64,000 nt of DNA from Clostridium thermarum (GTDB lineage: Bacteria > Bacillota > Clostridia > Clostridiales > Clostridiaceae): contig NZ_CP040924.1 of the NCBI RefSeq assembly GCF_006351925.1, positions 428,501-492,500 of the forward strand, written 5' to 3'. Under the pieces are notes generated by a model. The model had not been told where the DNA came from. It made no database searches and saw only the letters and a list, made by a program, of their open reading frames with translations. Positions within the stretch are counted from its first letter, which is position 1, and each line of letters opens with the position of its first letter. Positions 27,827 to 37,313 of the stretch are shown one piece after another. The position numbers were made by a program, and so were the translations under genes.

Positions 27827-29074
27827 ATGAACTATGAGATTTTAAAAGGCAATCCTAAGGACTATGAGGATATTATTGACTTTGGCAATTATGTTTTCGG
27901 CATTGATTTTCCTACAATCCTGCCAAAGTTATATAAGGGACATGAAGAAACCTCTGTGTATCACCATATTGTAAAGGAAGCAGGCAAAATAAAGGCCATG
28001 GTGGGAAGTTTTCCCCTGGACCTAATGGTTGGAGGCAGTCACTTAAAAGGAAAGGGAATAGGTACTGTTTCTGTTCACAGGTATTCCAGAGGATCCGGAT
28101 ATATGAAGCTATTAATGGATAGGGCTATGGCAGAGACGGAGGAAGAAGGCTGCGACTTTGCGGTTTTAAGTGGTATGAGACAGCGCTATGAATATTGGGG
28201 CTTTACCCCTTGCGGACTGTCTATGAACTTGGAGTTTAACAGTGCTAACATCAAACATTGCAACATAACAGTGGAAGATAACTATAAGTTTGTGGAATAC
28301 AACGCGGATGCGGACAAGCGTACCACCGAGCGTACCACCGAGCGTACCGCAGAGCATACCTCCAAACACACGGACAAGCTTCAAACCAACAATGCAGACA
28401 AGCACACTACCAACGACACAGCTCAAGACTTACCCAAGGCAATCCACCTACATAATTCACAGCCGGTTCATGCCGTAAGGCCAGAAGAAAGTTTCATTGA
28501 TATAGCAAAGTCATGGAACAGCCGTATTTACTTTGTATATAAGAACGATGAATTTGCAGGCTATATATCTGCAGCGGACAATTATGAAAAGATAAGAGAA
28601 ATGGTATTGGTGGACCAGGAGGACATAGACAAGGTTCTGATATCCTTTATGAAGAACTTTAACATACAGGACACCAATGTAGTTATGCATTTTCAGAAAG
28701 CTAAAGAGTTCATGAAACTGAGCAGATTTTGTGAGACCTACTCCATAAATAGTTCTGCCAACATATATGTTATCAATTATAAGAAGGTCATAGAGGCCTT
28801 TATGAAGTTAAAAAATACCTGCCAGCCCTTGCAAGAAGGCGCTTTGGTATTGGATATAAAAGAAAAGGGAAGATACAAAATCGAAGTGAAGGACGGAAGT
28901 ATCAGGGTGGACGAAACCGAGGCCGACTATGATATATCCTTAGCTCATCTTGATGCAAGTGCACTGCTGTTTTCCCATTCCAGCTTCGTAAATGCAGCCT
29001 ATAATTACTCTCACCCTATGGTGAAGTCCTGGTTCCCGCTTCCCTTGTTCTATCCTGAACTTGATAATGTGTAA
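27827..29074 (+). CDS. Eis-like GNAT acetyltransferase with SCP2-like tail
   Basis: The protein has 415 residues. The N-terminal GNAT fold has an acetyl-CoA loop-like region (GIGTVSVHRYSRGSGYMKLLMDRA) and SGMRQRYEYWGF. A second degenerate GNAT domain follows, then a C-terminal sterol-carrier-like domain, the layout of Eis-type acetyltransferases. Between about residues 160 and 205 is a Thr/His/Lys/Glu-rich insert (RTTERTTERTAEHTSKHTDK) produced by a 12-bp tandem repeat. Eis relatives acetylate amines, including aminoglycosides; the substrate here is unknown. AAAGGAGGAG precedes the start. Confidence 0.82.
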   Translation: MNYEILKGNPKDYEDIIDFGNYVFGIDFPTILPKLYKGHEETSVYHHIVKEAGKIKAMVGSFPLDLMVGGSHLKGKGIGTVSVHRYSRGSGYMKLLMDRAMAETEEEGCDFAVLSGMRQRYEYWGFTPCGLSMNLEFNSANIKHCNITVEDNYKFVEYNADADKRTTERTTERTAEHTSKHTDKLQTNNADKHTTNDTAQDLPKAIHLHNSQPVHAVRPEESFIDIAKSWNSRIYFVYKNDEFAGYISAADNYEKIREMVLVDQEDIDKVLISFMKNFNIQDTNVVMHFQKAKEFMKLSRFCETYSINSSANIYVINYKKVIEAFMKLKNTCQPLQEGALVLDIKEKGRYKIEVKDGSIRVDETEADYDISLAHLDASALLFSHSSFVNAAYNYSHPMVKSWFPLPLFYPELDNV

Positions 29075-29097
29075 TATATAAATAAATAGTCGCTGAT

Positions 29098-29130
29098 AAA
29101 GGCCGCATGTAATAATAACATGCGGTCTTT
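29098..29130 (+). terminator. Hairpin after the acetyltransferase gene
   Basis: AAAGGCCGCATGT (29098-29110) pairs with ACATGCGGTCTTT (29118-29130, one wobble). It resembles the hairpin after lon. Confidence 0.75.
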
Positions 29131-29261
29131 CAACATTTATCGGACCAAAAATTTATTATATTTAAAGTAAATACAGATTGTGGTAATATAGAGGGGTGAT
29201 TTACAAGTTTTGTAGAACTATGTATTCAATGGATAGTTATTACATATTATGGAGTGGTTAT

Positions 29262-32200
29262 ATGGAGAAGAAAAGGGTATTTCAAATTTTGGCCATACCG
29301 GAAACTAAAGATGCAAAAGCAATTAAAACAGCTTATAGGACACGATTATCAGCCTTTAATCCGGAGGACGATCCGGAAGGCTTCAAAGCCCTTAGGGAAG
29401 CCTATGAGGAGGCTATCCGGCTGATAGATGTTGAAGATGATGAGGTTGTTGAAAACACACCTATGGCTCAATGGATACAAAGGATAGAAGCGGTCTACAA
29501 CAGTTTGTCCAAAAGGTGCAATCCTGACTGTTGGAAGGAATTATTTGAGGAAGACATAAATACGGACTTTGATACTTGTAATGAGGCCAGGGAAGCCTTT
29601 CTGAAGTTTTTAATGGAGCACTACCGCTTACCTGCACAGGTGTGGGAACTCATTGAGGAAACCTATCAGCTTTATGCTTCAAAGGAAGAGCTATATGAAA
29701 ACTATCCGAAGCAATTTGTTGACTATATACTTGAGGAACCGGAAAGCAAGGGATGGATGGACTTCTCCACATTTGAGGGAGAGGACACAGCAGATATTGA
29801 TGGTTTCATCAAACACTATCTTTCGCTAAGAAGGATGAATGATAATAGACAGTATGAAGGTGTAGAAGAATTATTTGAACAGCTTGACCAAATCAATTTG
29901 ATGCACCCATATCTTGAAATAGAAAAAATGCGCTACTACCTGCAGGCAGAAAGAATTGAGGAGGCCAAGGAGATTGCTGAGAAACTCCGGGCCAAGAAGC
30001 TTACGGACTTGTATGCCCAGTATCATATTGCAGAAGTGAGCCTGGATGCCGGAGACCTGGACAGGGCATTTGCTGAATGCAATGCTATTTTGGAAACTAA
30101 CCCAAATCATTTCGGCGCTAAGAAAATACTTTGTGCCTATTATTTAAACAAGAAAGAATATAAAACCGCTAAAGAGAAGTACTTAGAGTTACTAGAAATA
30201 GACAAGTATAATGAAGAGCTTTCAGTGGACCTAAAAAAAGTAAATGAAGCACTGATTATAGAATACAGAGAGCGGCTTGAAATAGAGCCTAATAACAAAG
30301 AGCTCATGCTTGAGCTGGCATGGTGCCTTTTCCAAAATGGACTATATGAGGAGTGTACTGCACTTGTACAATCTATTGAGGTTGAGGACTCTGTTTATTA
30401 TGATTATTACAACCTGATTAGCCGTGTACATCTGGCTATGAGGGATTATAAAAAAGCCTTTCCTTATGTAGAGCAATGGCTGGAAGAAATTTTAAAGGCT
30501 AAGGATCAGGGCGGAGAAGACACAGTGAAAAAGCTAAGAAGACTGCCTTATGCCTACTATGCCATGTCAGAATGCTATCATAGCTTTGCGGAGGAAAAGG
30601 GCTTTGATACAGAAGATTCCGAGCAGTGCTTAAAATATCTTGATTTGGCCATAGAAGCAGAAGGAAAGGGCTATGACCTAATCTCTTACTTATCAGCGAA
30701 GGCTCAGGTGCTGTTAAAGAAGGGCGATAATAAGGCCTGTATTGATGTCTGCGATGAAATACTAAGAATAAACAATGAGTATTTTCCTGCTTATATATAT
30801 AGACAGGAAGCTTACTATAACTTGAAAATGGCCAGGGAGGTCGTTGATGATTATTTTAGAGCTGTAGAAATCTACAAAGGGTATGCAAGGATATACCTGC
30901 TTGCTGTAAAGGTATATATTGAGTATGAACAATACACTGATGCTTCTAAGGTGATCAACAGTGCCAAAGAGGCCGGCGTTGAGAGTAATGAGCTTGCCTT
31001 CCTGGAAATCAAAATACGAAGAATACTGGCAGAGACCAATAGAGAAAAAGAGGAGATCATCTCAGAGCTGGATAAATTCTACGTTAGAGTACAGAAAAAA
31101 CCTGGAGACTTGGAGGATATATCCCTAATATTTCATGAACAAGCCCGTTGTTACTATGATATAGATCAATATTCGCCGGCTCTGGACAAAATAAACAAGA
31201 GGCTGGCGGTTAAAACCAGTGATAACAGCATGATTTTAAAAGCTGATATACTCTATGAGCTAAAACAAAATCAGCAGGCCTTGCCTATTTATCAGGAGAT
31301 GGTAAAAAAGTATCCGGATTATGCCTACGGATACTATCAGATAGGTAGATGTTATCATGCTATGGGCAAATTGAAAGAGGCTGTTGATAATTATTTAGAG
31401 GTAACTGAACTAGAGCCCGAAAATAAATATGTTTATAGTGAGCTAATGGAAATCTATAAAAGACGGTACCTGGAAAGTTTCAAACCGGAGGACTATAGCC
31501 TAGCAGTTACCTATGGAAAACGGCAGGCTGAATTGCGGCCCTGTCTGTATTACTATAATAGCCTAGGACTCATATACCTGGAAAACAACGATTTCCAAAA
31601 TGCCTTGAAGGCCTTTGATGAGGCACTAAAGGATGATAGTGATGCTATTATGTATCCCTATAACAATATAGGTTATACCTATCAGCTTATGGGCAACTAT
31701 GAGGAAGCCATCAAGTATTATAAACTAGCCATTGACAATCTTTATAAAAATGATTATCTCCCTTATTGGAATATAGCCTTTTGCTATAGGATGACAAGGA
31801 GATATGGGGATGCTATTAAAGTTTATGAAATGCTGGAAAAGAAAGACGATGCCAAAATTGCTATCAGAAAACTGATGCATATATATAAGGAAGTGAAAGC
31901 CTGGGATAAGGCTTTAGAGCAAGCTCATAAGCGCTTAAAGCTTAAAGTGGGAGAAATGAGCTATTTATTGGACTGCGGAGAAATATACGGTCTTGCAGGG
32001 GATAAAAATAATGCCTTAAATTACTATAAGAAAGCTGTTTCAAAATATCCTAAGCAGATTCTTCCCAGTTTAAAATTGGCAGATTATTTGTTTTGGATAC
32101 TGGGGAAGAAGCGAAAGGCCTTAAAGTATTACTATAAGGCTTGTGAAGCATATGCCCAGAATGGCTCCAAATTTGACGAGGATTTTTTGTATGTATTAGT

Positions 32201-32609
32201 GCACATGTCACATGTACTTAAGGCCTTGGGAAAGACAAAGGAAGGTATTGAAGTAGCAAGGGCCTTTTATAGCAATATAAATACGGAATTCGGCAGTATA
32301 GAACAATGGCTGCGCAATCCAAGCCGCTCCAAGGAACGACTTTACATGCTTGCGGTTATCAATTACAACAACAATGAATTTGAAAAGACCATGTATTACA
32401 TGAGACTTATGAGAGAAAGCACTAACTGCAAGAACTGTAACAACTGCAAATGTTATGAATATCTCCTGTTAGAGGGAATGATGCTGGAGCTTCAAGGGGA
32501 TTACCTAGGAGCTTTACAGAAGTATATGGAAGTTCAATATATTGCTCCAACTGATGTGGAGTGTATACTAAAAATAAATGAAATGAAAGATAAAGCAAAA
32601 GTGAGGTAG
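29262..32609 (+). CDS. J-domain-like TPR co-chaperone
   Basis: From ATG 29262 (GGAGTGG upstream) the product has 1115 residues. The N-terminal 60 residues follow a J-domain (KKRVFQILAIPETKDAKAIKTAYRT), but the HPD motif is replaced by N33-P34-E35. The rest is a long array of tetratricopeptide-like repeats, best seen at YYNSLGLIYLENNDFQNALKAFDEAL and YNNIGYTYQLMGNYEEAIKYYKLAI. Near the end is a cysteine cluster, C1056-x2-C1059-x2-C1062-x-C1064. It ends two bases before an HscC-type Hsp70, so the two are almost certainly co-translated partners. The client proteins are unknown. Confidence 0.85.
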   Translation: MEKKRVFQILAIPETKDAKAIKTAYRTRLSAFNPEDDPEGFKALREAYEEAIRLIDVEDDEVVENTPMAQWIQRIEAVYNSLSKRCNPDCWKELFEEDINTDFDTCNEAREAFLKFLMEHYRLPAQVWELIEETYQLYASKEELYENYPKQFVDYILEEPESKGWMDFSTFEGEDTADIDGFIKHYLSLRRMNDNRQYEGVEELFEQLDQINLMHPYLEIEKMRYYLQAERIEEAKEIAEKLRAKKLTDLYAQYHIAEVSLDAGDLDRAFAECNAILETNPNHFGAKKILCAYYLNKKEYKTAKEKYLELLEIDKYNEELSVDLKKVNEALIIEYRERLEIEPNNKELMLELAWCLFQNGLYEECTALVQSIEVEDSVYYDYYNLISRVHLAMRDYKKAFPYVEQWLEEILKAKDQGGEDTVKKLRRLPYAYYAMSECYHSFAEEKGFDTEDSEQCLKYLDLAIEAEGKGYDLISYLSAKAQVLLKKGDNKACIDVCDEILRINNEYFPAYIYRQEAYYNLKMAREVVDDYFRAVEIYKGYARIYLLAVKVYIEYEQYTDASKVINSAKEAGVESNELAFLEIKIRRILAETNREKEEIISELDKFYVRVQKKPGDLEDISLIFHEQARCYYDIDQYSPALDKINKRLAVKTSDNSMILKADILYELKQNQQALPIYQEMVKKYPDYAYGYYQIGRCYHAMGKLKEAVDNYLEVTELEPENKYVYSELMEIYKRRYLESFKPEDYSLAVTYGKRQAELRPCLYYYNSLGLIYLENNDFQNALKAFDEALKDDSDAIMYPYNNIGYTYQLMGNYEEAIKYYKLAIDNLYKNDYLPYWNIAFCYRMTRRYGDAIKVYEMLEKKDDAKIAIRKLMHIYKEVKAWDKALEQAHKRLKLKVGEMSYLLDCGEIYGLAGDKNNALNYYKKAVSKYPKQILPSLKLADYLFWILGKKRKALKYYYKACEAYAQNGSKFDEDFLYVLVHMSHVLKALGKTKEGIEVARAFYSNINTEFGSIEQWLRNPSRSKERLYMLAVINYNNNEFEKTMYYMRLMRESTNCKNCNNCKCYEYLLLEGMMLELQGDYLGALQKYMEVQYIAPTDVECILKINEMKDKAKVR

Positions 32610-32611
32610 CT

Positions 32612-34306
32612 ATGATTATTGGTATTGATTTAGGAACAACCAACAGTTTGGTAGCTTATTTTACAGAGGATGGACCTGAAATAATTCCCAACCGTTTGGG
32701 AAAACATCTTACTCCCTCCGTAGTAAGTATCGATGAGGAAGGACAATTATATGTAGGAGAAACCGCCTTAGAGAGGATGTATTTATATCCCAATACCAGT
32801 GCCAGTGTTTTTAAAAGAGACATGGGTAGTGACAAGAAGTACACCTTAGGCAGCAAGACTTTTACTGCTGAAGAACTGTCTTCTTTTATTCTTCGGTCTC
32901 TCAAAGAAGATGCCGAATATTATTTGGGAGAAGAGGTAACGGAAGCGGTTATCAGTGTGCCGGCCTACTTTAGTGATGCCAGAAGAAAGGCCACTAAGAG
33001 GGCAGGGGAATTGGCAGGACTTAAGGTAGAAAGGATCATCAGCGAACCCACCGCTGCAGCTATAGCCTATGGCCTATATCAAAATAATAAGGACACGAGA
33101 TTTTTGGTGTTCGACTTAGGCGGCGGAACCTTTGATGTGTCAATTCTGGAGCTCTTCCAGAACATTTTGGAAGTCCATGCAGTAGCCGGGGACAATTTTT
33201 TAGGAGGGGAAGACTTTACAGAAGTATTGGTCAACATGTTCTTAAATGAAAAGGGCCTAAAGGCTGAAGAACTTGACCATAAAACCCTAGTTCATATAAG
33301 GAAGCAGGCTGAGCTCTGCAAGAAGAGTTTTATGACAGAAAAGAAGCCCCTTATGTCCTGTAAGATCAATGATGAACTCTTAGAAATGGAAGTAGATACA
33401 GATAAATACGAGAAAAACTGCGAAAAACTCCTGGAACGCATAGGACAGCCTATAAAAAGAAGCCTGGCAGATGCCAAGGTAAGGCTTTCCGATATAGATC
33501 AGGTAGTAATGGTGGGAGGGGCCACAAGACTTCCCGTAATATATAAATATGTAAGTAAACTCTTTAAGAGGTTGCCAAACACCAGTGTAAATCCTGATGA
33601 GGTAGTTGCCCTGGGGGCAGCAATCCAGGGAGCTATGAAGGAAAGAAAGGAAGCCATCAGGGAGGTAATCCTTACAGATGTATGCCCCTTTACCCTTGGT
33701 ACGGAGGTAGTGAAGGAGCTGGAAGGCAGCCGCTATGAGTCCGGCTACTTTTGCCCCATAATTGAAAGGAACACAGTGATTCCCGCCAGCAGGACAGAAA
33801 GGCTCTACACCGTCTATGATTATCAAACCACCCTGAGGGTAAATGTGCTCCAGGGAGAAAGCCGCTTTGCTTCTAATAATCTGTACCTGGGTGAGCTTTC
33901 AGTGACAGTACCAAAGGCCTTGGCAGGCAAAGAAGCCATAGATGTAACCTATACCTATGATATAAACTCAATCCTGGAGGTCCAGGTTAAGGTGGTATCT
34001 ACCGGAGAGGTAAAGAAAATGATAATAAAAGGCCATAACGTAGACATGACTGAGGAAGAAATAGAGAAGAGGATGGAAGAACTGGCCTATCTAAAGATTC
34101 ACCCAAGGGAGCATGAAGCCAATAAGCTGGTGCTCTTAAAGGCTGAAAGACTCTACGAGGAGAGCATGGGGGATGTGAGAAGAGTGCTGGAACAAGAAAT
34201 TACAAAGTTTGAAAGCGCCCTGAATAGCAGAGACAAAATAAAAATTGAGGAAGCCCGCAAACGGCTTGTGGATGTGATGGTAGAGCTAATGGGTGACCAT
34301 CTATGA
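32612..34306 (+). CDS. hscC: Hsp70 chaperone, HscC type
   Basis: The protein has 564 residues, shorter than DnaK (about 610-640) and close to E. coli HscC (556). It has the ATPase signatures GIDLGTTNSLVAYF, FDLGGGTFDVSIL and VVMVGGATRLPVIYKYV, a substrate-binding beta domain and a shortened helical lid. The usual dnaK neighbours (grpE, hrcA) are absent. It follows the J-like TPR gene by two bases, comparable to E. coli hscC with its J-partners djlB/djlC. Its last 6 bases overlap the convergent mutT gene. Confidence 0.9.
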   Translation: MIIGIDLGTTNSLVAYFTEDGPEIIPNRLGKHLTPSVVSIDEEGQLYVGETALERMYLYPNTSASVFKRDMGSDKKYTLGSKTFTAEELSSFILRSLKEDAEYYLGEEVTEAVISVPAYFSDARRKATKRAGELAGLKVERIISEPTAAAIAYGLYQNNKDTRFLVFDLGGGTFDVSILELFQNILEVHAVAGDNFLGGEDFTEVLVNMFLNEKGLKAEELDHKTLVHIRKQAELCKKSFMTEKKPLMSCKINDELLEMEVDTDKYEKNCEKLLERIGQPIKRSLADAKVRLSDIDQVVMVGGATRLPVIYKYVSKLFKRLPNTSVNPDEVVALGAAIQGAMKERKEAIREVILTDVCPFTLGTEVVKELEGSRYESGYFCPIIERNTVIPASRTERLYTVYDYQTTLRVNVLQGESRFASNNLYLGELSVTVPKALAGKEAIDVTYTYDINSILEVQVKVVSTGEVKKMIIKGHNVDMTEEEIEKRMEELAYLKIHPREHEANKLVLLKAERLYEESMGDVRRVLEQEITKFESALNSRDKIKIEEARKRLVDVMVELMGDHL

Positions 34307-34687
34307 TAGACCCTTAAGTTTATCCACCACCAATACATCCGCCGGCACCCAAGGAAGGCTGTCCAGCTCATCTGTGGTTATCCACTTGGCGTCATTGTGG
34401 GCATTTAAACGGAGCTCACCGCCGCAAATGTTGGATATAAAACAATGCATTGTAAGGTGAAAAGTTGGGTAGTCATAATCAATAGTGGTCAAATACTCGG
34501 AGATATTTATGTCCACCTCTAATTCTTCCTTAATCTCACGGATAAGGGCTGCTTCGCGGGTTTCGTGGACTTCCATTTTCCCACCGGGAAACTCCCACAT
34601 GTCCGCGAATTCACCGTAGCCCCGGCGGGTAACCAATATTTTATTATCATGCTTTATAATAGCAGCAACTACTTCTATTGTTTTCAT
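34301..34687 (-). CDS. mutT: MutT-type Nudix hydrolase
   Basis: The start is ATG 34687, with GGAGGA seven bases upstream; 11 further codons are open but unsupported. The 128 residues include the Nudix box GGKMEVHETREAALIREIKEELEV (broken here as GX5EX7REIKEELEV), in which the usual final Gly is Glu. MEFPGGK-like context (WEFPGGK) and the C-terminal WV...VVDKL fit (d)CTP/8-oxo-dGTP pyrophosphatases of the MutT/NudG type, which sanitise the nucleotide pool. It overlaps the 3' end of hscC by six bases. Confidence 0.88.
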   Translation of the reverse strand: MKTIEVVAAIIKHDNKILVTRRGYGEFADMWEFPGGKMEVHETREAALIREIKEELEVDINISEYLTTIDYDYPTFHLTMHCFISNICGGELRLNAHNDAKWITTDELDSLPWVPADVLVVDKLKGLS

Positions 34688-34760
34688 AGCCAAATCCTCC
34701 GTTAAATATATCTTAAGCATTATAACACTATGGATAATTGGCTACAAGATATGTATAATT

Positions 34761-34802
34761 AAAAATCACAGATGCCCTTTCTTAGGTGCATCTGTGATTT
34801 TT
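34761..34802. terminator. Bidirectional intrinsic terminator
   Basis: AAAAATCACAGATGC (34761-34775) pairs perfectly with GCATCTGTGATTTTT (34788-34802), followed by more T. It serves the surface-protein gene on the minus strand; mutT transcription runs away from it. Confidence 0.88.
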
Positions 34803-34826
34803 TTAGTTGCTGTTACTATATTATGT

Positions 34827-35540
34827 TTATCTTGACTTCTTTCTGAGAAGTACAAGGCTGGAAAGGCCTGAAAGACCGGCTACTACTGTTACGCCTAGTA
34901 CACCTGCATCACCGGTTTTTGGGTTGCTAGAGACAACGCTTGTACCAGTTTCTCCTGCAGCTTCAGTTTTTACAGGGAAGTTATCGAAGCTTACAGATGC
35001 AAAGTGTGATCTTACACCAACAGCTCCGGAAGCATATTTATCATCTTTTGCAGTAACCACCGGTTCTTTGCTGCTATCTGCATAAACAGTGATGTCTGAT
35101 CCCTTTACAACAACCTTTAAATGTGCAGTTTTATCCTTCAATAAACCAGGAATAACCTCACTTCTGCCTATTTCATTCCAGGACTGATCAAACCTACCAA
35201 TGTAGACAGTTCCGTCTTCACCGCCACCGATGTCATTTATACCTACTGTATAACCATTGAAAAAGTCACCATTCTCAGCCTTTGGATTGGTTACCCTAAA
35301 AATTACTCCGGAGTTTGCTATACCGCTTAAAACCTTTACATCAACTTCAATAGTACAATCGCTTATGTTTTCGCCAACCACAGTTTTAATGCTTGTGTCA
35401 GCAGGAGCTGTGTAAGCACCATCAGTAAATAGCATGGTTCTTCCTGCATCTTGGCTATATTCTACCCAGCCGGCAGCCTTTCCATCATTAAAGTTATAAT
35501 CCAAAACAGTCTTTTCTGCTGCAAAAGCTACAGTTGAAAT
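34827..35540 (-). pseudogene. Cell-wall-anchored lectin-like protein, 5' truncated
   Basis: The frame runs from 35540 and reads ISTVAFAAEKTVLDYNFND, the end of a signal peptide with an AFA-A cleavage site. A TAA stop lies immediately before it and no ATG supplies the hydrophobic core; the first ATG in the mature part is 35504. The body (about 190 residues) is a DUF1080/concanavalin-like beta-sandwich (GVIFRVTN, GYTVGIND, AHLKVVVKGSDITVY). The C-terminus is a sortase signal: NPKTGD, a hydrophobic helix, RKKSR. A 5' deletion has probably inactivated it. Confidence 0.65.
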
Positions 35541-35740
35541 TTATGTAATTATTATGAAATTTTTTAATGAATTGCCTATATAGTTTTATCCGGCAGTAGG
35601 ATAAGTGGAAGTTTAACCCAAGACAAACTTATTTATATATTCAACAAGGCAAGTGTGATATAATCTTTTATAAATAGAGTGGTCAGGTAATACTAAAGAC
35701 AGACTGCTGAAAATATATAGATCTATAGGAGGAGAACATA

Positions 35741-36049
35741 ATGAAAATAACTATGTACGGAGCAGCAATTTGCCCAGACTGTGTTGAAGCAAAAGCCATC
35801 TTGGAGAAAAGAGAAGATATCCAGTTGGAATACAAAAATATTACCGAAAGCACAAGAACATTAAAGGAGTTCTTGGCATATCGCGATAATGATGAATTGT
35901 TTAAAGAAGTTATTAGCGAAGGCAGAATCGGAATTCCATTCTTTATTTTAGAGGATGGGAGAAAGACCCTTGATATTTTTGATTATATTGATGAAGAAAA
36001 ACCACAACCGGTTAAGAATGTTTGCTCCATTGATGGAACTGGGTGCTAG
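35741..36049 (+). CDS. Glutaredoxin-related protein
   Basis: The protein has 102 residues with a CPDC redox motif (AAICPDCVEAKAIL, Cys11/Cys14), a cis-Pro-like GIPFFILEDG and a thioredoxin-fold length typical of COG4545 glutaredoxin-related proteins. A further Cys pair closes the protein (CSIDGTGC). AGGAGGAG precedes the start, and an extended -10 (TGATATAAT, 35656-35664) lies about 80 bases upstream. It probably reduces disulfides in the cytoplasm. Confidence 0.88.
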   Translation: MKITMYGAAICPDCVEAKAILEKREDIQLEYKNITESTRTLKEFLAYRDNDELFKEVISEGRIGIPFFILEDGRKTLDIFDYIDEEKPQPVKNVCSIDGTGC

Positions 36050-36063
36050 TAATAGGTAAGACC

Positions 36064-36094
36064 GAGGATACCAAATACTCAGTTTGGTATTCTC
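36064..36094 (+). terminator. Hairpin after the glutaredoxin-like gene
   Basis: GAGGATACCAAA (36064-36075) pairs with TTTGGTATTCTC (36083-36094), one wobble. The T run is weak. Confidence 0.6.
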
Positions 36095-36142
36095 ATAAAA
36101 ATTATTTGTTTATTTTTTATATAAATTTGATATAATATAAAT

Positions 36143-36271
36143 AAGAAATGCTTAGTGCTACCAACACTAAGCATACCTAGAACATTTATTTTGTTTTAGG
36201 GCTATTAGATTTTAACGTGAATAGTTAAGTAGAGAAAAGTGCTAATCTTTGCGGGATGGAGCACTTTTTTC
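36143..36271 (+). ncRNA. Candidate small RNA (promoter, hairpin, terminator)
   Basis: A TATAAT box (36131-36136) is followed by a perfect 10-bp hairpin (36148-36157 with 36165-36174). At 36234-36271 there is an intrinsic terminator (GAAAAGTGCT...AGCACTTTTTTC) without any open frame between. The arrangement fits a short RNA of about 130 nt. No clear -35 box is seen and no known RNA family was recognised. The rest of the 520-base gap holds the promoter of the next gene and a CACATTA/TAATGTG hairpin near 36463. Confidence 0.35.
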
Positions 36272-36505
36272 TTTGCTTTTTGCTTCTATGTTGAGTCCTA
36301 TAAATCTAATTTCGATCTTTAGATGATACACAAACAGATTGTGTTGTAAAACTAATCTAATTATGTACACTACAGTAACACATTTTAGAAGTGTTTCTAG
36401 CATATCCAATACCACCCCCTAGCTATAGTGAAATGAATCACCAATAGCCCTGGGAGATAAAACACATTAATGCATTTAATGTGGATCGTTCTTTTTTACA
36501 ATAAT

Positions 36506-36534
36506 TTGGTAACAAATCAATTTTATGATATGAT
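36506..36534 (+). promoter_or_regulatory. Promoter of the DUF1361 gene
   Basis: TTGGTA (36506-36511), 17 bases, TATGAT (36529-36534), 36 bases before the start codon. Confidence 0.6.
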
Positions 36535-36569
36535 ATTAGTAAATCAAAACACTATTGTGGAGGTAGTAA

Positions 36570-37298
36570 ATGAGTTTTTACAACAAGTTAGCAGCTCAGA
36601 AGCATATTGCTGGTATTTTAGGGGTATTTCTGATTTTATCCTTTGCAGGATGTGTAATGGCCATAGTTCGAGTGCTTTATACAGGGGAGACAAGTTTTTT
36701 GTTTCTGATTTGGAATCTTTTTCTTGCCTGGATACCTTTTACGATGGCTCTGCTCATAGATTATATTTGCAGATACTATAAATCCGGTGGATTAAAAAAA
36801 CTGATGCTTTTTGGTAGTGGAGCTATATGGCTATTCTTTTACCCAAATGCACCCTACTTAATAACAGACTATATTCATTTCAGCAGAATGAGATTTTTCT
36901 CTTTTATGGGTGGCTACAATATGAACTTCATAGTGTGGTATGATTTTGTGATGTTCTCACTATTTATATTTACAGGGTTTTTGCTAGGTTTTGTTTCTCT
37001 TTATACGGTTCAAAAATTAGTGGCTGTTAGGCTTAATAAGTTCACTGGATGGCTGATGGTGATAGGTACCTTATTATTAAGTAGCTTTGGCATATATCTT
37101 GGAAGGTTTATTAGGTGGAACACTTGGGATATCATTGAAAATCCGGTGGGCTTAATAAAGAGTGTTTTGGGAAGTTTGAATAGGCACTCTGTGGCTTTTA
37201 CAATCACTTTTGGGATGTTTTTGGTGCTTGCATATGTAGGGCTTTATTTTATTGCAAGGTTGAGTAGGTATGAGGTGGTTTTGAATAGAGAAGGTTAG
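36570..37298 (+). CDS. DUF1361 integral membrane protein
   Basis: The protein has 242 residues with about seven membrane helices. The family motifs are NLFLAWIPF (helix 2) and AIWLFFYPNAPYLITDYIHF (about 87-108). TGGAGGTAG lies five bases before the start. The function is unknown; it is sometimes found near envelope genes. The LRR gene starts 15 bases downstream on the same strand, suggesting co-transcription. Confidence 0.85.
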   Translation: MSFYNKLAAQKHIAGILGVFLILSFAGCVMAIVRVLYTGETSFLFLIWNLFLAWIPFTMALLIDYICRYYKSGGLKKLMLFGSGAIWLFFYPNAPYLITDYIHFSRMRFFSFMGGYNMNFIVWYDFVMFSLFIFTGFLLGFVSLYTVQKLVAVRLNKFTGWLMVIGTLLLSSFGIYLGRFIRWNTWDIIENPVGLIKSVLGSLNRHSVAFTITFGMFLVLAYVGLYFIARLSRYEVVLNREG

Positions 37299-37313
37299 GG
37301 GAGATTTATAGAT

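Noticed and set aside
36143..36271. Known riboswitch or T-box leader
   Set aside because: I could not find conserved motifs of any riboswitch class I know, and the next gene starts about 300 bases beyond the terminator.
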